Counted from the first letter of the stretch, positions 1 through 8,981 are shown. The stretch: DNA of 51,014 nt from Bacillota bacterium (GCA_018817915.1 JAHISX010000026.1:1-51014), one strand, 5' to 3'. Made by a program: numbers and translations. Notes: generated by a model not told the origin, from the letters alone.

Positions 1-112
1 GAGTATAAAGACCCGTTTACGGGTAAGTAAGGGTGACAAAGGCAATTGGGCAAATAAAAAGACCCTCAAATGGGGGTCGCCAGTAGCTAGCCTTGTAGGC
101 GTAGGAGAAAAA
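1..112. other. Structured non-coding segment, cut by window edge
   Basis: I see no convincing gene here. Two clean hairpins are visible: ACCCG/CGGGT around TTTA (11-24), and GACCCTC/GGGGGTC around AAAT (61-78). G-rich linkers follow, then a third hairpin at 113-131. Such a chain of hairpins suggests the 3' part of a structured RNA or the right end of a mobile element. The layout recalls the guide-RNA right ends of IS200/IS605 TnpB elements, but the diagnostic part would lie outside the window. It lacks the ends expected of tmRNA, SRP RNA or RNase P RNA. Confidence 0.4.
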
Positions 113-141
113 CCACGTCTTGAAGGCGTGGATTTTTATTT
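113..141 (+). terminator. Terminator-like hairpin
   Basis: CCACGTCT (113-120) pairs with AGGCGTGG (124-131) around a TGA loop, with one G-U pair, and is followed by ATTTTTATTT. It looks like an intrinsic terminator for whatever enters from the left. It could instead be the terminal hairpin of a mobile element. Confidence 0.6.
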
Positions 142-184
142 AATAACTTATTCGAAAAGTTTCGATTTATATTTTTTGGTCTTG

Positions 185-193
185 TGTTAAAAT
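185..193 (+). promoter_or_regulatory. Extended -10 promoter of the AEC transporter gene
   Basis: TGTTAAAAT is an extended -10 (TGn plus TAAAAT at 188-193) lying 31 bases before the start codon. No good -35 is visible at 17 bases upstream. Confidence 0.5.
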
Positions 194-223
194 AATGAAG
201 TACATAGATTAAAGAGGTGCATC

Positions 224-1231
224 ATGGGAGCTATATTTATCTTTGCCTTTAATGCTGTAATGCCAATTATCTTACTTGTATTACTTGGCTATATTTTGAA
301 AAAAACAAGATTTATAGATATATCCTTTATTAATACACTTAATAAGTTTGTATTTAAAATTGGATTACCAATTTTACTTTTTTATAATGTTTATTCTATA
401 GATAGCTTAAATGATATTGATTGGGCAGTCGTTTTATTTGCAGCAGTAGCAATTATTGTTGTCTTCATTATTGGCATGCTATTTGTCATGATTGCTATCA
501 AAGATAGAAATCAAAAAGGTGTTATCCTTCAAAGCATTTTTAGATCTAATTTTGCTTTAATTGGTATTCCTCTAGCCCAAACACTTGGTGGAGCAGAAGC
601 TTTAGCTATCGTATCTATTATTTCCGCTTTCACGATTCCATTACTCAATGTTTTAGCTGTTGTGGCTTTAACGATGTTTCAAAGAAACGATGATGGTGAG
701 CGAATCAGCATTGTTAAAATTGTTGAATCAATAGTAAAAAATCCATTAATTCTCGGAGTTTTATTGGGATTACTCACATTAGTCATTAGAACCAAGATTC
801 CTGTTGTGGATGGTCAACTTGTATTCTCTGTTCAAAATAATTTAACTTTTAGCTATACATTCATCAAGATTATGAGTCAAACAGCCTCTCCATTGGCACT
901 GATTGCATTAGGTGGTCAATTTGAGTTTTCAGTTGTTAAAACTTTAGCAAAACAGATCATTATTGGTGTCACATGGAGAATCTTATTTGTACCAGCATTT
1001 GTTCTTACTGTAGCCTATATGTTTGCTCCTAAAATTCCGGGTATCTCCGAATCTTATCCAGCACTTATTGCTTTATTTGCTACACCAGTTGCTGTTTCAA
1101 GTGCAATCATGACCCATGAGATGGGTGGCGATTATCAATTAGCAGGACAATTAGTTGTTTGGTCGACCTTGTGTTCGATTGTAACCATTTTCTTTACAAT
1201 TGTTGTTATGAAATCAATTGGTGCTTTTTAA
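224..1231 (+). CDS. AEC family transporter (auxin efflux carrier type)
   Basis: A 335-residue, almost wholly hydrophobic protein with about ten membrane segments in two halves separated by a charged stretch near residues 150-165. The N-terminus (VMPIILLVLLGYILKK) and the late segment with ALIALFATPVAVSSAI are typical of AEC-family permeases. Bacterial members are thought to move organic acids such as malate or malonate, or other anions; the substrate cannot be read from the sequence. The length is normal for the family. AGAGGTG lies just before the ATG. It is a single gene with its own promoter and a terminator shared with the convergent clpB. Confidence 0.85.
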   Translation: MGAIFIFAFNAVMPIILLVLLGYILKKTRFIDISFINTLNKFVFKIGLPILLFYNVYSIDSLNDIDWAVVLFAAVAIIVVFIIGMLFVMIAIKDRNQKGVILQSIFRSNFALIGIPLAQTLGGAEALAIVSIISAFTIPLLNVLAVVALTMFQRNDDGERISIVKIVESIVKNPLILGVLLGLLTLVIRTKIPVVDGQLVFSVQNNLTFSYTFIKIMSQTASPLALIALGGQFEFSVVKTLAKQIIIGVTWRILFVPAFVLTVAYMFAPKIPGISESYPALIALFATPVAVSSAIMTHEMGGDYQLAGQLVVWSTLCSIVTIFFTIVVMKSIGAF

Positions 1232-1243
1232 AATAATATAAGC

Positions 1244-1290
1244 AAAAGACAAACCCTGAAGATAACATCTCTAGGGTTTGTCTTTTTATG
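1244..1290. terminator. Bidirectional terminator between AEC gene and clpB
   Basis: AAAAGACAAACCCT (1244-1257) pairs with AGGGTTTGTCTTTT (1273-1286), flanked by A-rich and T-rich tracts. It can end transcription on both strands. The clpB stop codon (1286-1288) lies in its tail. Confidence 0.85.
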
Positions 1291-3421
1291 ATACATCTTT
1301 GAGTTTTATGACTAACTCATTATCTTGGACAATGAGTTCATAAAGTTTGTGAGGTTCTATTGTACCATCGATAATCTTGATAGCAATCAATGTTTCAATA
1401 TGTCTTTGGATATATCTTTTTAAAGGTCTTGCACCATATTCATCGTTGAAACCGTGCTTGATAATATATTTACTAATTTCAGAATCAAATTGAATAGAAA
1501 TATTCTTTTCTTCAAGTCTTTCTTGAAAATCAATCAACATTTTTTGAGCAATCTTGAGTTGAACATTCAAACCTAAAGCATTAAAAATAATGATTTCATC
1601 AATACGATTGATAAACTCCGGCTTAAATTTTAACTTAACAAGTTTCATGACTTCCTCTTGTGCGTTGGGTTCATAGCTGAGCAAATATTCACTACCAATA
1701 TTTGAAGTCATGATAATGATGGTATTCTTAAAGTCGACAATTCGTCCTTGATTATCAGTTAACCGACCATCTTCCATCACTTGAAGAAGGATGTTGAACA
1801 CTTCAGAATGGGCCTTTTCTACCTCATCAAATAAGACGATTGAGTAGGGCTTTCTACGAACTGCTTCGGTAAGTTGTCCACCTTCATCATAGCCCACATA
1901 TCCAGGAGGAGAACCAATCAACTTAGAAACACTGTGTGCCTCCATGTATTCACTCATATCAATTCTAACAATTTGATGTTCACTATCAAATAAGGCTTCA
2001 GCCAAAGATTTAGCAACTTCAGTCTTACCGACACCTGTAGGTCCTAAAAACAAGAATGAACCAATGGGTCTATTTTCATCTTTGATTCCTGCACGTTGAC
2101 GAATGATGGCATCGCTAATCAATTTTAAAGCATGATCTTGACCTATAACACGCCCTTTAAGCGTTTTTTCGAGGTGTAAGAGCTTTTCTCTATCACCTGA
2201 CATCAATTTAAAGATAGGAATTTGTGTCCACTTAGAAACGATTTCAGCAATACTTTCTTCTGTAACGATTTCTGTCAATAATTTTTCGTCTTTTTGCATA
2301 TCTAAGGTAAGCGCATTGATTTCTTTTTCTAAGACAGGTATTTTGCTATATTGGAGTTCTGCAGCTTTTTGATAATTACTGTCATTAAATGCAGTTTGAA
2401 GATCCAATCTGAGTTGTTCTAAACGATTCTTTTTACTTTTAACTAAGTTGATTTGACCTTTTTCTAATTCCCATTGAGCACGAAGAGATTTTTCTGTTTT
2501 CTTATAAACTTCAATTTCATTCTTGATTTTTGATAATCGATCTTTAGATATTAAATCTGTTTCTTTATCAAGTGCTGTTTTTTCTATTTCTAACTGCATG
2601 ATTTTTCTTAATGCCGAATCGAGCTCTACCGGCATAGAATCTATTTCAATGCGGATAGAAGCACATGCTTCATCAATTAAATCAATGGCTTTATCAGGTA
2701 GAAAACGGTCTGAGATATAACGATTGGATAATGTAGCTGCTGCGATTATTGCAGGATCGGAAATATGAACACCATGATGTGCCTCAAATCTTGATTTTAG
2801 GCCTCTAAGTATACTAATTGTATCAGATACTGTGGGTTCGTCAATGAGTACCTTTTGAAAACGGCGTTCTAAAGCACTATCTTTTTCAATATATCTACGA
2901 TACTCATTCAGAGTTGTAGCGCCTACACAGTGTAATTCACCTCTAGCGAGCATCGGTTTTAGCATATTAGAAGCATCCATCGCACCATCAACTCTACCGG
3001 CACCAACAATTGTATGAAGTTCATCAATAAATAAAATAATTTCTCCACTAGATTCTTTAATCTTATTCAGTACAGCTTTTAATCTTTCTTCAAATTCACC
3101 TCTATATTTAGCTCCTGCAACTAAAGAGGAAAGATCTAATTCATAAATGATTTTGTTCTGAAGTCCTAAAGGAACATCTTTATCTACGATTCTTCTTGCT
3201 AATCCTTCAACGATTGCAGTTTTACCAACGCCGGGTTCTCCAATTAAGACTGGGTTATTTTTTGTTTTTCTTGATAAAATTTTAATAACTCTTCGGATTT
3301 CCTCTTCACGGCCAATCACAGGATCGATTTTTCCCTGTTTTACAGCTTCAACGATATTTCTTCCGAACTTATCTAAGACATTAGGGTCTTTGCTGTAGTC
3401 ATCCATTTGTGTTAAGTTCAT
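1286..3421 (-). CDS. clpB: ATP-dependent disaggregase ClpB, lacking the N domain
   Basis: A hexameric AAA+ chaperone that, with DnaK, extracts polypeptides from aggregates in the cytoplasm. AAA1 has Walker A GEPGVGKT (residues 61-68) and the ELHTIVGAG segment. A charged coiled-coil M domain spans about residues 270-390. AAA2 has GPTGVGKT (about 455-462) and the pore segment [12 protein letters not shown], followed by the D2-small domain. At 711 residues it lacks the 140-residue N-terminal Clp-N domain of classical ClpB. This is a real start, because AAGGAGTG lies just upstream and a consensus promoter with CIRCE lies before that. N-less ClpB also occurs in mycoplasmas. The M domain and the absence of an IGF loop argue against ClpA or ClpC. 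Confidence 0.95.
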   Translation of the reverse strand: MNLTQMDDYSKDPNVLDKFGRNIVEAVKQGKIDPVIGREEEIRRVIKILSRKTKNNPVLIGEPGVGKTAIVEGLARRIVDKDVPLGLQNKIIYELDLSSLVAGAKYRGEFEERLKAVLNKIKESSGEIILFIDELHTIVGAGRVDGAMDASNMLKPMLARGELHCVGATTLNEYRRYIEKDSALERRFQKVLIDEPTVSDTISILRGLKSRFEAHHGVHISDPAIIAAATLSNRYISDRFLPDKAIDLIDEACASIRIEIDSMPVELDSALRKIMQLEIEKTALDKETDLISKDRLSKIKNEIEVYKKTEKSLRAQWELEKGQINLVKSKKNRLEQLRLDLQTAFNDSNYQKAAELQYSKIPVLEKEINALTLDMQKDEKLLTEIVTEESIAEIVSKWTQIPIFKLMSGDREKLLHLEKTLKGRVIGQDHALKLISDAIIRQRAGIKDENRPIGSFLFLGPTGVGKTEVAKSLAEALFDSEHQIVRIDMSEYMEAHSVSKLIGSPPGYVGYDEGGQLTEAVRRKPYSIVLFDEVEKAHSEVFNILLQVMEDGRLTDNQGRIVDFKNTIIIMTSNIGSEYLLSYEPNAQEEVMKLVKLKFKPEFINRIDEIIIFNALGLNVQLKIAQKMLIDFQERLEEKNISIQFDSEISKYIIKHGFNDEYGARPLKRYIQRHIETLIAIKIIDGTIEPHKLYELIVQDNELVIKLKDVS

Positions 3422-3466
3422 TTTTAATCACTCCTTTGGCAGTCTATACATCCAATTGCCAATACC

Positions 3467-3495
3467 ATTATAAAACATGTTTTTAGCACTGTCAA
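3467..3495 (-). promoter_or_regulatory. Consensus sigma-A promoter of clpB
   Basis: On the minus strand TTGACA (3495-3490), a 17-base spacer and TATAAT (3472-3467) form a perfect housekeeping promoter. The -35 lies inside the CIRCE element, as expected for HrcA repression. Confidence 0.9.
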
Positions 3496-3509
3496 CATTT
3501 AAGTGCTAA
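3483..3509. promoter_or_regulatory. CIRCE element (HrcA operator)
   Basis: TTAGCACTG, nine bases, then AAGTGCTAA. This matches the CIRCE consensus TTAGCACTC-N9-GAGTGCTAA except for the innermost base of each arm. It covers the clpB -35 region, so HrcA binding would block clpB transcription until heat or misfolding stress. It also lies just upstream of the divergent phosphatase promoter. Confidence 0.92.
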
Positions 3510-3532
3510 TTTCACATATTTTGATATGATTG

Positions 3533-3541
3533 TGATACAAT
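3533..3541 (+). promoter_or_regulatory. Extended -10 of the phosphatase gene
   Basis: TGATACAAT is an extended -10, 22 bases before the ATG at 3564. Its -35 region starts only a few bases after the CIRCE element, so HrcA could also affect this divergent promoter. Confidence 0.5.
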
Positions 3542-3563
3542 AGATGATAAAGGATGTGAAAAA

Positions 3564-4199
3564 ATGATTAATGTTCTTTTTGTGTGCCATGCAAATAAAT
3601 CTAGGTCGCCCATGGCAGAAGGCATTTTTAAGAAATTAATTAATGATTCAGGTATCTCTAATGACTTTACTGTTGAATCGCGCGCGGTATCATCTGAAGC
3701 TATTGGCAGTAGTCCTCATCCTGAGACAATCAAAAGACTTGAGTTTTTGGGTATTCCATGGGAAGATATGATTTCTGAAAAAATTAATCAACTTGATTAT
3801 CGTCATTTTGACTTTATTATTTGTATGGATGATCAAAACGAAAAATATTTAAAAAAACATGCAGGTATTTATCGAGATAAGGTTTATCTCGTTAGAGATA
3901 TCAATCATCAAACAAAAAAACAAAATATTCCTGATCCTTATTACACACTTGATTATGATGAAACATTTAACCTATTGATGGAATCACTTGCAGAATGGGT
4001 AACGATGTTTAAACTTCATAAGTTGAGCAAGATGATTGATTTGGAAGCATATAGAATAACTAATCAACCATTATTTTTATCAAATCCAAGCTGGTATACT
4101 TGGGACACAGAAGAAAAGAAATATGTGTTAAATCATGAAGCATCATTTGATGCCGTTGCGAGTTATAAAGAATTCTATAAAGAAGAAGATGAAAACTAA
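3564..4199 (+). CDS. Low-molecular-weight protein tyrosine phosphatase with C-terminal extension
   Basis: The N-terminus has the phosphate-binding loop C-X5-R-S as CHANKSRS (residues 8-15). The general-acid loop DPYY is near residue 133. Both are hallmarks of the LMW-PTP/arsenate-reductase fold. The enzyme hydrolyses phosphotyrosine, or possibly phosphoarginine as in YwlE-like members, in the cytoplasm. The family is normally about 150-160 residues. This protein has 211, with an extra tail from about residue 156 that is rich in Trp, Tyr and Glu (NPSWYTWDTEEKKYV). I do not recognise the tail. Start: AAGGATG lies upstream of the ATG. It is divergent from clpB; its substrate is unknown. Confidence 0.85.
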   Translation: MINVLFVCHANKSRSPMAEGIFKKLINDSGISNDFTVESRAVSSEAIGSSPHPETIKRLEFLGIPWEDMISEKINQLDYRHFDFIICMDDQNEKYLKKHAGIYRDKVYLVRDINHQTKKQNIPDPYYTLDYDETFNLLMESLAEWVTMFKLHKLSKMIDLEAYRITNQPLFLSNPSWYTWDTEEKKYVLNHEASFDAVASYKEFYKEEDEN

Positions 4200-4220
4200 A
4201 AAATTGAGAAGGATTTGTTA

Positions 4221-4250
4221 TTGACTTTTTAGTAGATAAACAGTTATAAT
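4221..4250 (+). promoter_or_regulatory. tRNA-Cys promoter
   Basis: TTGACT (4221-4226), an 18-base spacer and TATAAT (4245-4250). Predicted initiation is about ten bases before the mature tRNA. Confidence 0.75.
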
Positions 4251-4266
4251 GATATAGCATGTTTAT

Positions 4267-4340
4267 GGCCTCATAGCCAAGTGGTAAGGCAAGGCACTGC
4301 AACTGCCTGACCATCGGTTCAAATCCGTTTGAGGCCTCCA
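4267..4340 (+). tRNA. tRNA-Cys (GCA)
   Basis: A 74-base cloverleaf. The acceptor stem is GGCCTCA/TGAGGCC and the D arm is GCC...GGC. The anticodon stem AGGCA/TGCCT encloses loop CTGCAAC, giving anticodon GCA (Cys). The T loop is TTCAAAT. The 3' CCA is encoded. It is transcribed alone, with its own promoter and terminator. Confidence 0.96.
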
Positions 4341-4351
4341 TGAAACAACGC

Positions 4352-4380
4352 AACACTCAATTTTAATTGGGTGTTTTCTT
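4352..4380 (+). terminator. Terminator after tRNA-Cys
   Basis: AACACTCAATT (4352-4362) pairs with AATTGGGTGTT (4365-4375) through a very tight loop, then TTCTTTAT. Confidence 0.75.
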
Positions 4381-4500
4381 TATAAAAGCTATTTGTCATC
4401 TAAAAACCACCAAATTCTATGTGATTTCGTATAATCGAGTTTTTGCTATATAATAGAAGTATCAATTCGATAACGTAAAAATACAAATTAGGAGAAAAAA

Positions 4501-5409
4501 ATGGAAAAAACAGAATATAAAATAGCATTAATGATTGATTCTGAGAATGTTTCACACAAATATATTAAGTCTGTCATGAATGAAATTGCGAAATATGGGA
4601 AAATAGTCATCGCTCGGTTTTATGGTGACATTTACAATCTATCAAAAGATTGGCATAAGACAGCTCAGGATTACGCGATTAAGCCTGTGCATCAATACAA
4701 TGTAGCCATAGGTAAGAATGCTGCGGATATGGCCATGGCACTAGATGCACAAGAAATGATGTATCAAGAAAAAGTGAACACGTTCTTTTTAGTGACAAGT
4801 GATAGTGATTTCACTCCACTTGCTATGAAATTAAAAGAAGGTGGTATGCATGTTATTGGTGTTGGAAATGAAAAAAAAGTCACATCAGCTTTTAAATCAG
4901 CATGTAACGAATTTAAATATTTCGAATATTTAGATGATGAAGACGAAGAAATCAATGATACACGTGATAATTCAGTTGCTGAAAGCCAAGAGATTGGTGG
5001 AATCATCAAAAGCATTATCATTGAAAATGGTGTTGATAATAAAATACAATTAAGTAGACTAGGAGATATTTTAGTCAATCGTTTTTCAGATTTTGATTCA
5101 CGCAAATATGGTGCTAAAAGTTTATCAAGCTTAGTCAACACGATAAGCGGATTAGCAATTTCTTTAGAAAAGACAACCACTTATGTGACTTTAAACTCTA
5201 AACTCTCAATGAGTGATATTACAAAGTCAATTATTGATATCATCTCAAAAAATAAGAGTAAAGAAATGATCTTAACTAAAATCAAACAAGAACTAGAAAA
5301 AATGTATCCTGATTTTAATTATCAAGAATTAGGTTTTACACGTTTCAGTAAACTTGTTGGAAGTATTGAATCCATCACAGTTAAAAACAATGCTGCTAAG
5401 TTAAAATAG
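4501..5409 (+). CDS. NYN-domain protein with C-terminal OST-HTH/LOTUS domains
   Basis: Residues 1-140 form a NYN (LabA/DUF88, PIN-like) domain. It shows the acidic metal-site motifs IDSEN (13-17), MALDAQE (near 80) and SDSDF (near 101), with no obvious loss. Two OST-HTH/LOTUS-like helical modules follow, about residues 160-235 and 240-300; such modules bind RNA, including G-rich RNA, in characterised proteins. The likely role is RNA cleavage or RNA binding in the cytoplasm; the target is unknown. AGGAG lies before the ATG. The Smr-like gene starts 2 bases after this stop codon with no ribosome site of its own, so translation is probably coupled. Confidence 0.85.
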   Translation: MEKTEYKIALMIDSENVSHKYIKSVMNEIAKYGKIVIARFYGDIYNLSKDWHKTAQDYAIKPVHQYNVAIGKNAADMAMALDAQEMMYQEKVNTFFLVTSDSDFTPLAMKLKEGGMHVIGVGNEKKVTSAFKSACNEFKYFEYLDDEDEEINDTRDNSVAESQEIGGIIKSIIIENGVDNKIQLSRLGDILVNRFSDFDSRKYGAKSLSSLVNTISGLAISLEKTTTYVTLNSKLSMSDITKSIIDIISKNKSKEMILTKIKQELEKMYPDFNYQELGFTRFSKLVGSIESITVKNNAAKLK

Positions 5410-5411
5410 TC

Positions 5412-5747
5412 ATGAAGACATTTGATATAAAAAGTGATATGCCTACGGCAGCTGAAGCAGGTACTAGATTAGCAAATATTATAAGAAATAGTAACGGTAA
5501 AGATAAAGTGATTAAAATCATCCATGGATATGGATCAACTGGTGTTGGTGGGTCTATTAAAAAATCTGTTCATGCGTCCCTAAGGAATCGTGTCAGAAGT
5601 GGTGAAATTAAAGCATATATTCCAGGTGAAGCTTTTAGTCAGCCAATGGGTTTTGATGAAGTTATTCAGACCTATTCATCTTTAATTAAATCAGATGTTG
5701 ATTATCGCAAAATGAATGATGGTATTACCTTTGTCATCCAAAAATGA
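5412..5747 (+). CDS. Smr-domain-like protein lacking the DxH motif
   Basis: A 111-residue stand-alone protein. It carries the Smr signature HGYGSTGVGG (about residues 38-47), which matches the HGxGTG core of Smr domains that bind and often cut RNA or DNA. The usual upstream LDLHG motif, whose His is catalytic in several Smr nucleases, corresponds here to FDIKS (residues 4-8): the Asp is kept and the His is replaced by Lys. It may bind nucleic acid without cutting it. It lies 2 bases after the NYN-LOTUS gene and has no Shine-Dalgarno site, so it is probably produced by coupling with that RNA-related neighbour. Confidence 0.75.
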   Translation: MKTFDIKSDMPTAAEAGTRLANIIRNSNGKDKVIKIIHGYGSTGVGGSIKKSVHASLRNRVRSGEIKAYIPGEAFSQPMGFDEVIQTYSSLIKSDVDYRKMNDGITFVIQK

Positions 5748-5769
5748 GAATGAGGAGTTTAATAATTAA

Positions 5770-6222
5770 ATGAAAAAGATATTAGCATATAAATCTCAAT
5801 CAGAAATTATATCATCTATTGTTTTATTCGTTTTATTAATTATTTCTATATTTTTGATATTAATGAACTATAAGTTTGTGCTTTCAGATATTGCTCAAGC
5901 TATTCAAGTGATTTTATATGTAATTTTGATTGTTACCTTGATGACTATTTTACAATTAATCATCATCATTCTTAAACCGAAAGTTATGATGTTACATGAT
6001 GATGAAGCAATCTATTATTATAAAAACAAAAAAAAGTTTATAACAATAAAATTTGATGAAATACAAAATATGTATGCGAAAGTCAGCTTATGGACTAAAC
6101 CGTTTTTAGTCTATACGGCGATTGTCATAATGACTGAAAAAAAGACATTTTATTTGAGACACATGTCTAAAATGAATGAAATCAAGGAATTAATTCAACA
6201 TATTGCATATCATGAAGAGTGA
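5770..6222 (+). CDS. Membrane protein, two helices plus PH-like cytoplasmic domain
   Basis: 150 residues. Two strong membrane helices (about 14-34 and 43-68) are followed by a soluble, beta-rich region of 80 residues. This arrangement resembles small bacterial PH-domain proteins, but I do not recognise a named family. GAGGAG lies 13 bases before the ATG, a long spacing. It is third in the operon with the NYN-LOTUS and Smr-like genes and is followed by a terminator. A role in anchoring something at the membrane is only a guess. Confidence 0.6.
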   Translation: MKKILAYKSQSEIISSIVLFVLLIISIFLILMNYKFVLSDIAQAIQVILYVILIVTLMTILQLIIIILKPKVMMLHDDEAIYYYKNKKKFITIKFDEIQNMYAKVSLWTKPFLVYTAIVIMTEKKTFYLRHMSKMNEIKELIQHIAYHEE

Positions 6223-6230
6223 ACATAAAT

Positions 6231-6262
6231 AAAACAGTGGAAAAATTTCCACTGTTTTTTTA
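6231..6262. terminator. Bidirectional terminator
   Basis: AAACAGTGGAAA pairs with TTTCCACTGTTT around AA, with A and T runs on the two sides. It serves the operon ending at 6222 and the convergent P-type ATPase gene ending at 6260. Confidence 0.9.
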
Positions 6263-8941
6263 AACCTCATCTTTCATTTTCTTAAAATGTTTGGTTGCCT
6301 CAACAATCAATAAAGGTAATACGACAAGCCCTAATATGATAAACCATTGAGTAATGCTTGGCATAATGATATTAAAGATATCTCTAGTAAATGGTAAGAC
6401 AACAACTAATATTTGTAAAACAAAACTAACTAAGAAAGCATATGTTAAATATTTATTTCTAGAAAGTCCAAATGCTGAATGCTTTTGACTTCTGGCATTA
6501 AAGGCATGAACCAATTGTGAAATAGCAAGAACAATGAAAGTTAACGTTTGTGCTGTAATCATCTTTAATTCAGGATCTGTAGTCATAAACCAACCAATCA
6601 TATAAGCACTAAATGCGATTAAACCGAGCATTAAGCCTTGCAAAGCAATCTTTTTACCTAAACCATCTGCAAATATGGACTGTTTACTATCTCTAGGCTT
6701 TTCACTCATAATATCTTTTTCTTTAGGATCTAAGCCTAATGCGATAGCCATAAGCGAATCGGTAACTAGGTTAACCCATAAAATTTGAACAGCAGTCAGT
6801 GTTGTTACGCGTGTGCTAAAGATTAAGATACCAATGGATGTACCTAAAAAGATGGTGATGATTTCTCCAATATTACACGAAAGAAGAAAGTGGATTGCTT
6901 TTTTAATATTAGAGAAAATGGTTCTCCCTTCACTCACAGCATTGACAATGGTTGAAAAATTATCATCAGTTAAAATCATATCTGCAGCACCTTTGGCAAC
7001 CTCAGTTCCAGTAATACCCATTGCAATACCAATGTCAGCTTTTTTAATTGATGGTGCATCATTGACACCATCTCCAGTCATTGCCACAACATGTCCAGAA
7101 GATCTCCAAATATCAACAATTCTAACCTTATTTTCAGGACTTACACGTGCATAGACACGAATTTTACTAAATACTTTTTCAAATTCCGCATCATCCATTA
7201 AATCGAGTTCATGACCAGTGATTGCCAAATCACCATCTTTGAGTATCCGCAATTCTTTAGCTATTGCAACTGCAGTATTGATATGATCACCTGTGATCAT
7301 GATGGTCTTAATACCTGCTTTATCACATAGAGCAATAGAATCTTTAACTTCAGGTCTTGCAGGATCCATCATACCTACTAATCCCACAAGGGTGACATCA
7401 TGTTCCAAATCTAATTGGCCCAACTTACCTAAAACTAGATTTTCATTAATCTTTTTATAAGCAACGGCTAGAACACGTAGTGCATCATTTGCCATTTGTT
7501 GATTTGCATCTTCAAATGCTTTGAGCAATTCTTTATTCGTGCCTTCAATTGAAATTGAACGTTTAAACAAAATGTCAGGTGCACCCTTGATCACGGCATA
7601 TCGACCATCTTCAAAATCATGAACAGTTGTCATTAACTTTCTTTCTGAATCGAAAGGTAATTCATAAAGTCTTGGGTATTTTTCAATAATTTCCAAAGGG
7701 TTTTGATGGATAGCAATTGATAGATCAGTAAATGCTATTTCGGTAGGATCTCCTATTTTAATATACTCATCATCTTGTTTTTGAATTTTTGTATCGTTAC
7801 AAAGTGTGCCGTATATACCCAAGAGGTTGAGTAAAGCATTTGGTTTTGTCTTTGAATCTATAGATACAAAACCGTCGTGTAAATACACTTTTTTTACAGT
7901 CATTAAGTTTTGTGTGAGTGTACCTGTTTTATCTGAACAAATGATACTTGTTGAACCTAATGTTTCGACAGCTGGTAAGGTTCTAATAATTGCTTGTTTC
8001 TTAACTAAGTTTTGCATGCCTAGTGCTAACACGATGGTAATAATTGCCGGAAGTCCCTCGGGAATAGCAGCAACAGCTAAAGCAATAGAAGTCAGTAGTG
8101 CTTCCTTCCATACTGAAAAATCTGCTTGACCACTTACGATATAAGCTTCGCCAATGGAGATGATAAATATAAGGAGTGTAATCCCTAATGCGATAATTGC
8201 AAGTAACTTTCCAAGTTGACCCATACTTTTTTGTAATGGCGTTGATTCATCCTCTGTTTCATTTAACATAGATGCAATTTTACCGAGTTCCGTGTTCATT
8301 CCTACACCCGTAACAATTGCAGATCCTCTACCATAGGTAACAACAGTTCCCATAAACCCTAAATTGATTCGATCACCTAATGGAATATCATCATCTAATA
8401 AAGGATCAGATATTTTTTCTGCAGCAACTGCTTCACCAGTTAGTGTAGCTTCATCAATCTTCAAATTAACAGATTGAATGATTCTCACATCTGCAGGCAC
8501 ATAATCTCCAGCATCTAAAATAACAATATCTCCAACGACCAATTCTTTCACATCGATGACGATATTGACACCATCTCTTTTGACTTTCGCTTGAGGAGAA
8601 ACCATAGCTTTAATAGAAGCAAGTGCTTTTTCAGCTTTTGCTTCTTGAAATAAGCCTAACAACGCATTAAGTAAAACAATGCCAATGATTAGAAAACCTT
8701 CAGCGGTATCACCAGTAACAAAAGAAAGAACAGAAGCACCAATCAAAACAATGATCATGAAATCTTTGATTTGATCAATAAATTTTGAGAACAGTGATTT
8801 ACCCTTTACTTCATCTAACTGATTGAATCCATTTTCAGCTAATCTTTTTTTAGCTTCATCAGTTGATAACCCAGTTTTAATATCTGACAAAACATATTTT
8901 TCTAACTCTTGAATTTTATATTGATGATATTGCTTTTCCAT
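6260..8941 (-). CDS. P-type (IIA-like) calcium-transporting ATPase
   Basis: An 893-residue cation pump. It contains the actuator motif TGEA, the phosphorylation site CSDKTGTLT, the hinge motif GDGVNDAP, the TM4 motif AAIPEGLPA and the TM6 segment NLVTDSLMAIALG. These place it with SERCA/PMR1-like Ca2+ ATPases (bacterial PacL/LMCA1 type), which export Ca2+ using ATP. The N-terminal cation-ATPase segment and the six C-terminal helices are complete. An in-frame ATG exists at 8953, but GGAG sits just before the ATG at 8941 and nothing suitable precedes the earlier one, so I chose 8941. Ca2+ is the likely substrate; Mn2+ is possible. Confidence 0.92.
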   Translation of the reverse strand: MEKQYHQYKIQELEKYVLSDIKTGLSTDEAKKRLAENGFNQLDEVKGKSLFSKFIDQIKDFMIIVLIGASVLSFVTGDTAEGFLIIGIVLLNALLGLFQEAKAEKALASIKAMVSPQAKVKRDGVNIVIDVKELVVGDIVILDAGDYVPADVRIIQSVNLKIDEATLTGEAVAAEKISDPLLDDDIPLGDRINLGFMGTVVTYGRGSAIVTGVGMNTELGKIASMLNETEDESTPLQKSMGQLGKLLAIIALGITLLIFIISIGEAYIVSGQADFSVWKEALLTSIALAVAAIPEGLPAIITIVLALGMQNLVKKQAIIRTLPAVETLGSTSIICSDKTGTLTQNLMTVKKVYLHDGFVSIDSKTKPNALLNLLGIYGTLCNDTKIQKQDDEYIKIGDPTEIAFTDLSIAIHQNPLEIIEKYPRLYELPFDSERKLMTTVHDFEDGRYAVIKGAPDILFKRSISIEGTNKELLKAFEDANQQMANDALRVLAVAYKKINENLVLGKLGQLDLEHDVTLVGLVGMMDPARPEVKDSIALCDKAGIKTIMITGDHINTAVAIAKELRILKDGDLAITGHELDLMDDAEFEKVFSKIRVYARVSPENKVRIVDIWRSSGHVVAMTGDGVNDAPSIKKADIGIAMGITGTEVAKGAADMILTDDNFSTIVNAVSEGRTIFSNIKKAIHFLLSCNIGEIITIFLGTSIGILIFSTRVTTLTAVQILWVNLVTDSLMAIALGLDPKEKDIMSEKPRDSKQSIFADGLGKKIALQGLMLGLIAFSAYMIGWFMTTDPELKMITAQTLTFIVLAISQLVHAFNARSQKHSAFGLSRNKYLTYAFLVSFVLQILVVVLPFTRDIFNIIMPSITQWFIILGLVVLPLLIVEATKHFKKMKDEV

Positions 8942-8981
8942 TTTTATCTCCATCTAAATAAATGTGTTGACTACCCAAACC

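Noticed and set aside
2-190. Open frame through the window start
   Set aside because: It reads straight through three hairpins, shows no recognised protein pattern, and has no start inside the window.
4060-4356. Open frame of 98 codons on the minus strand
   Set aside because: It covers the phosphatase end and the tRNA-Cys gene, lacks a ribosome site and has no protein-like pattern.
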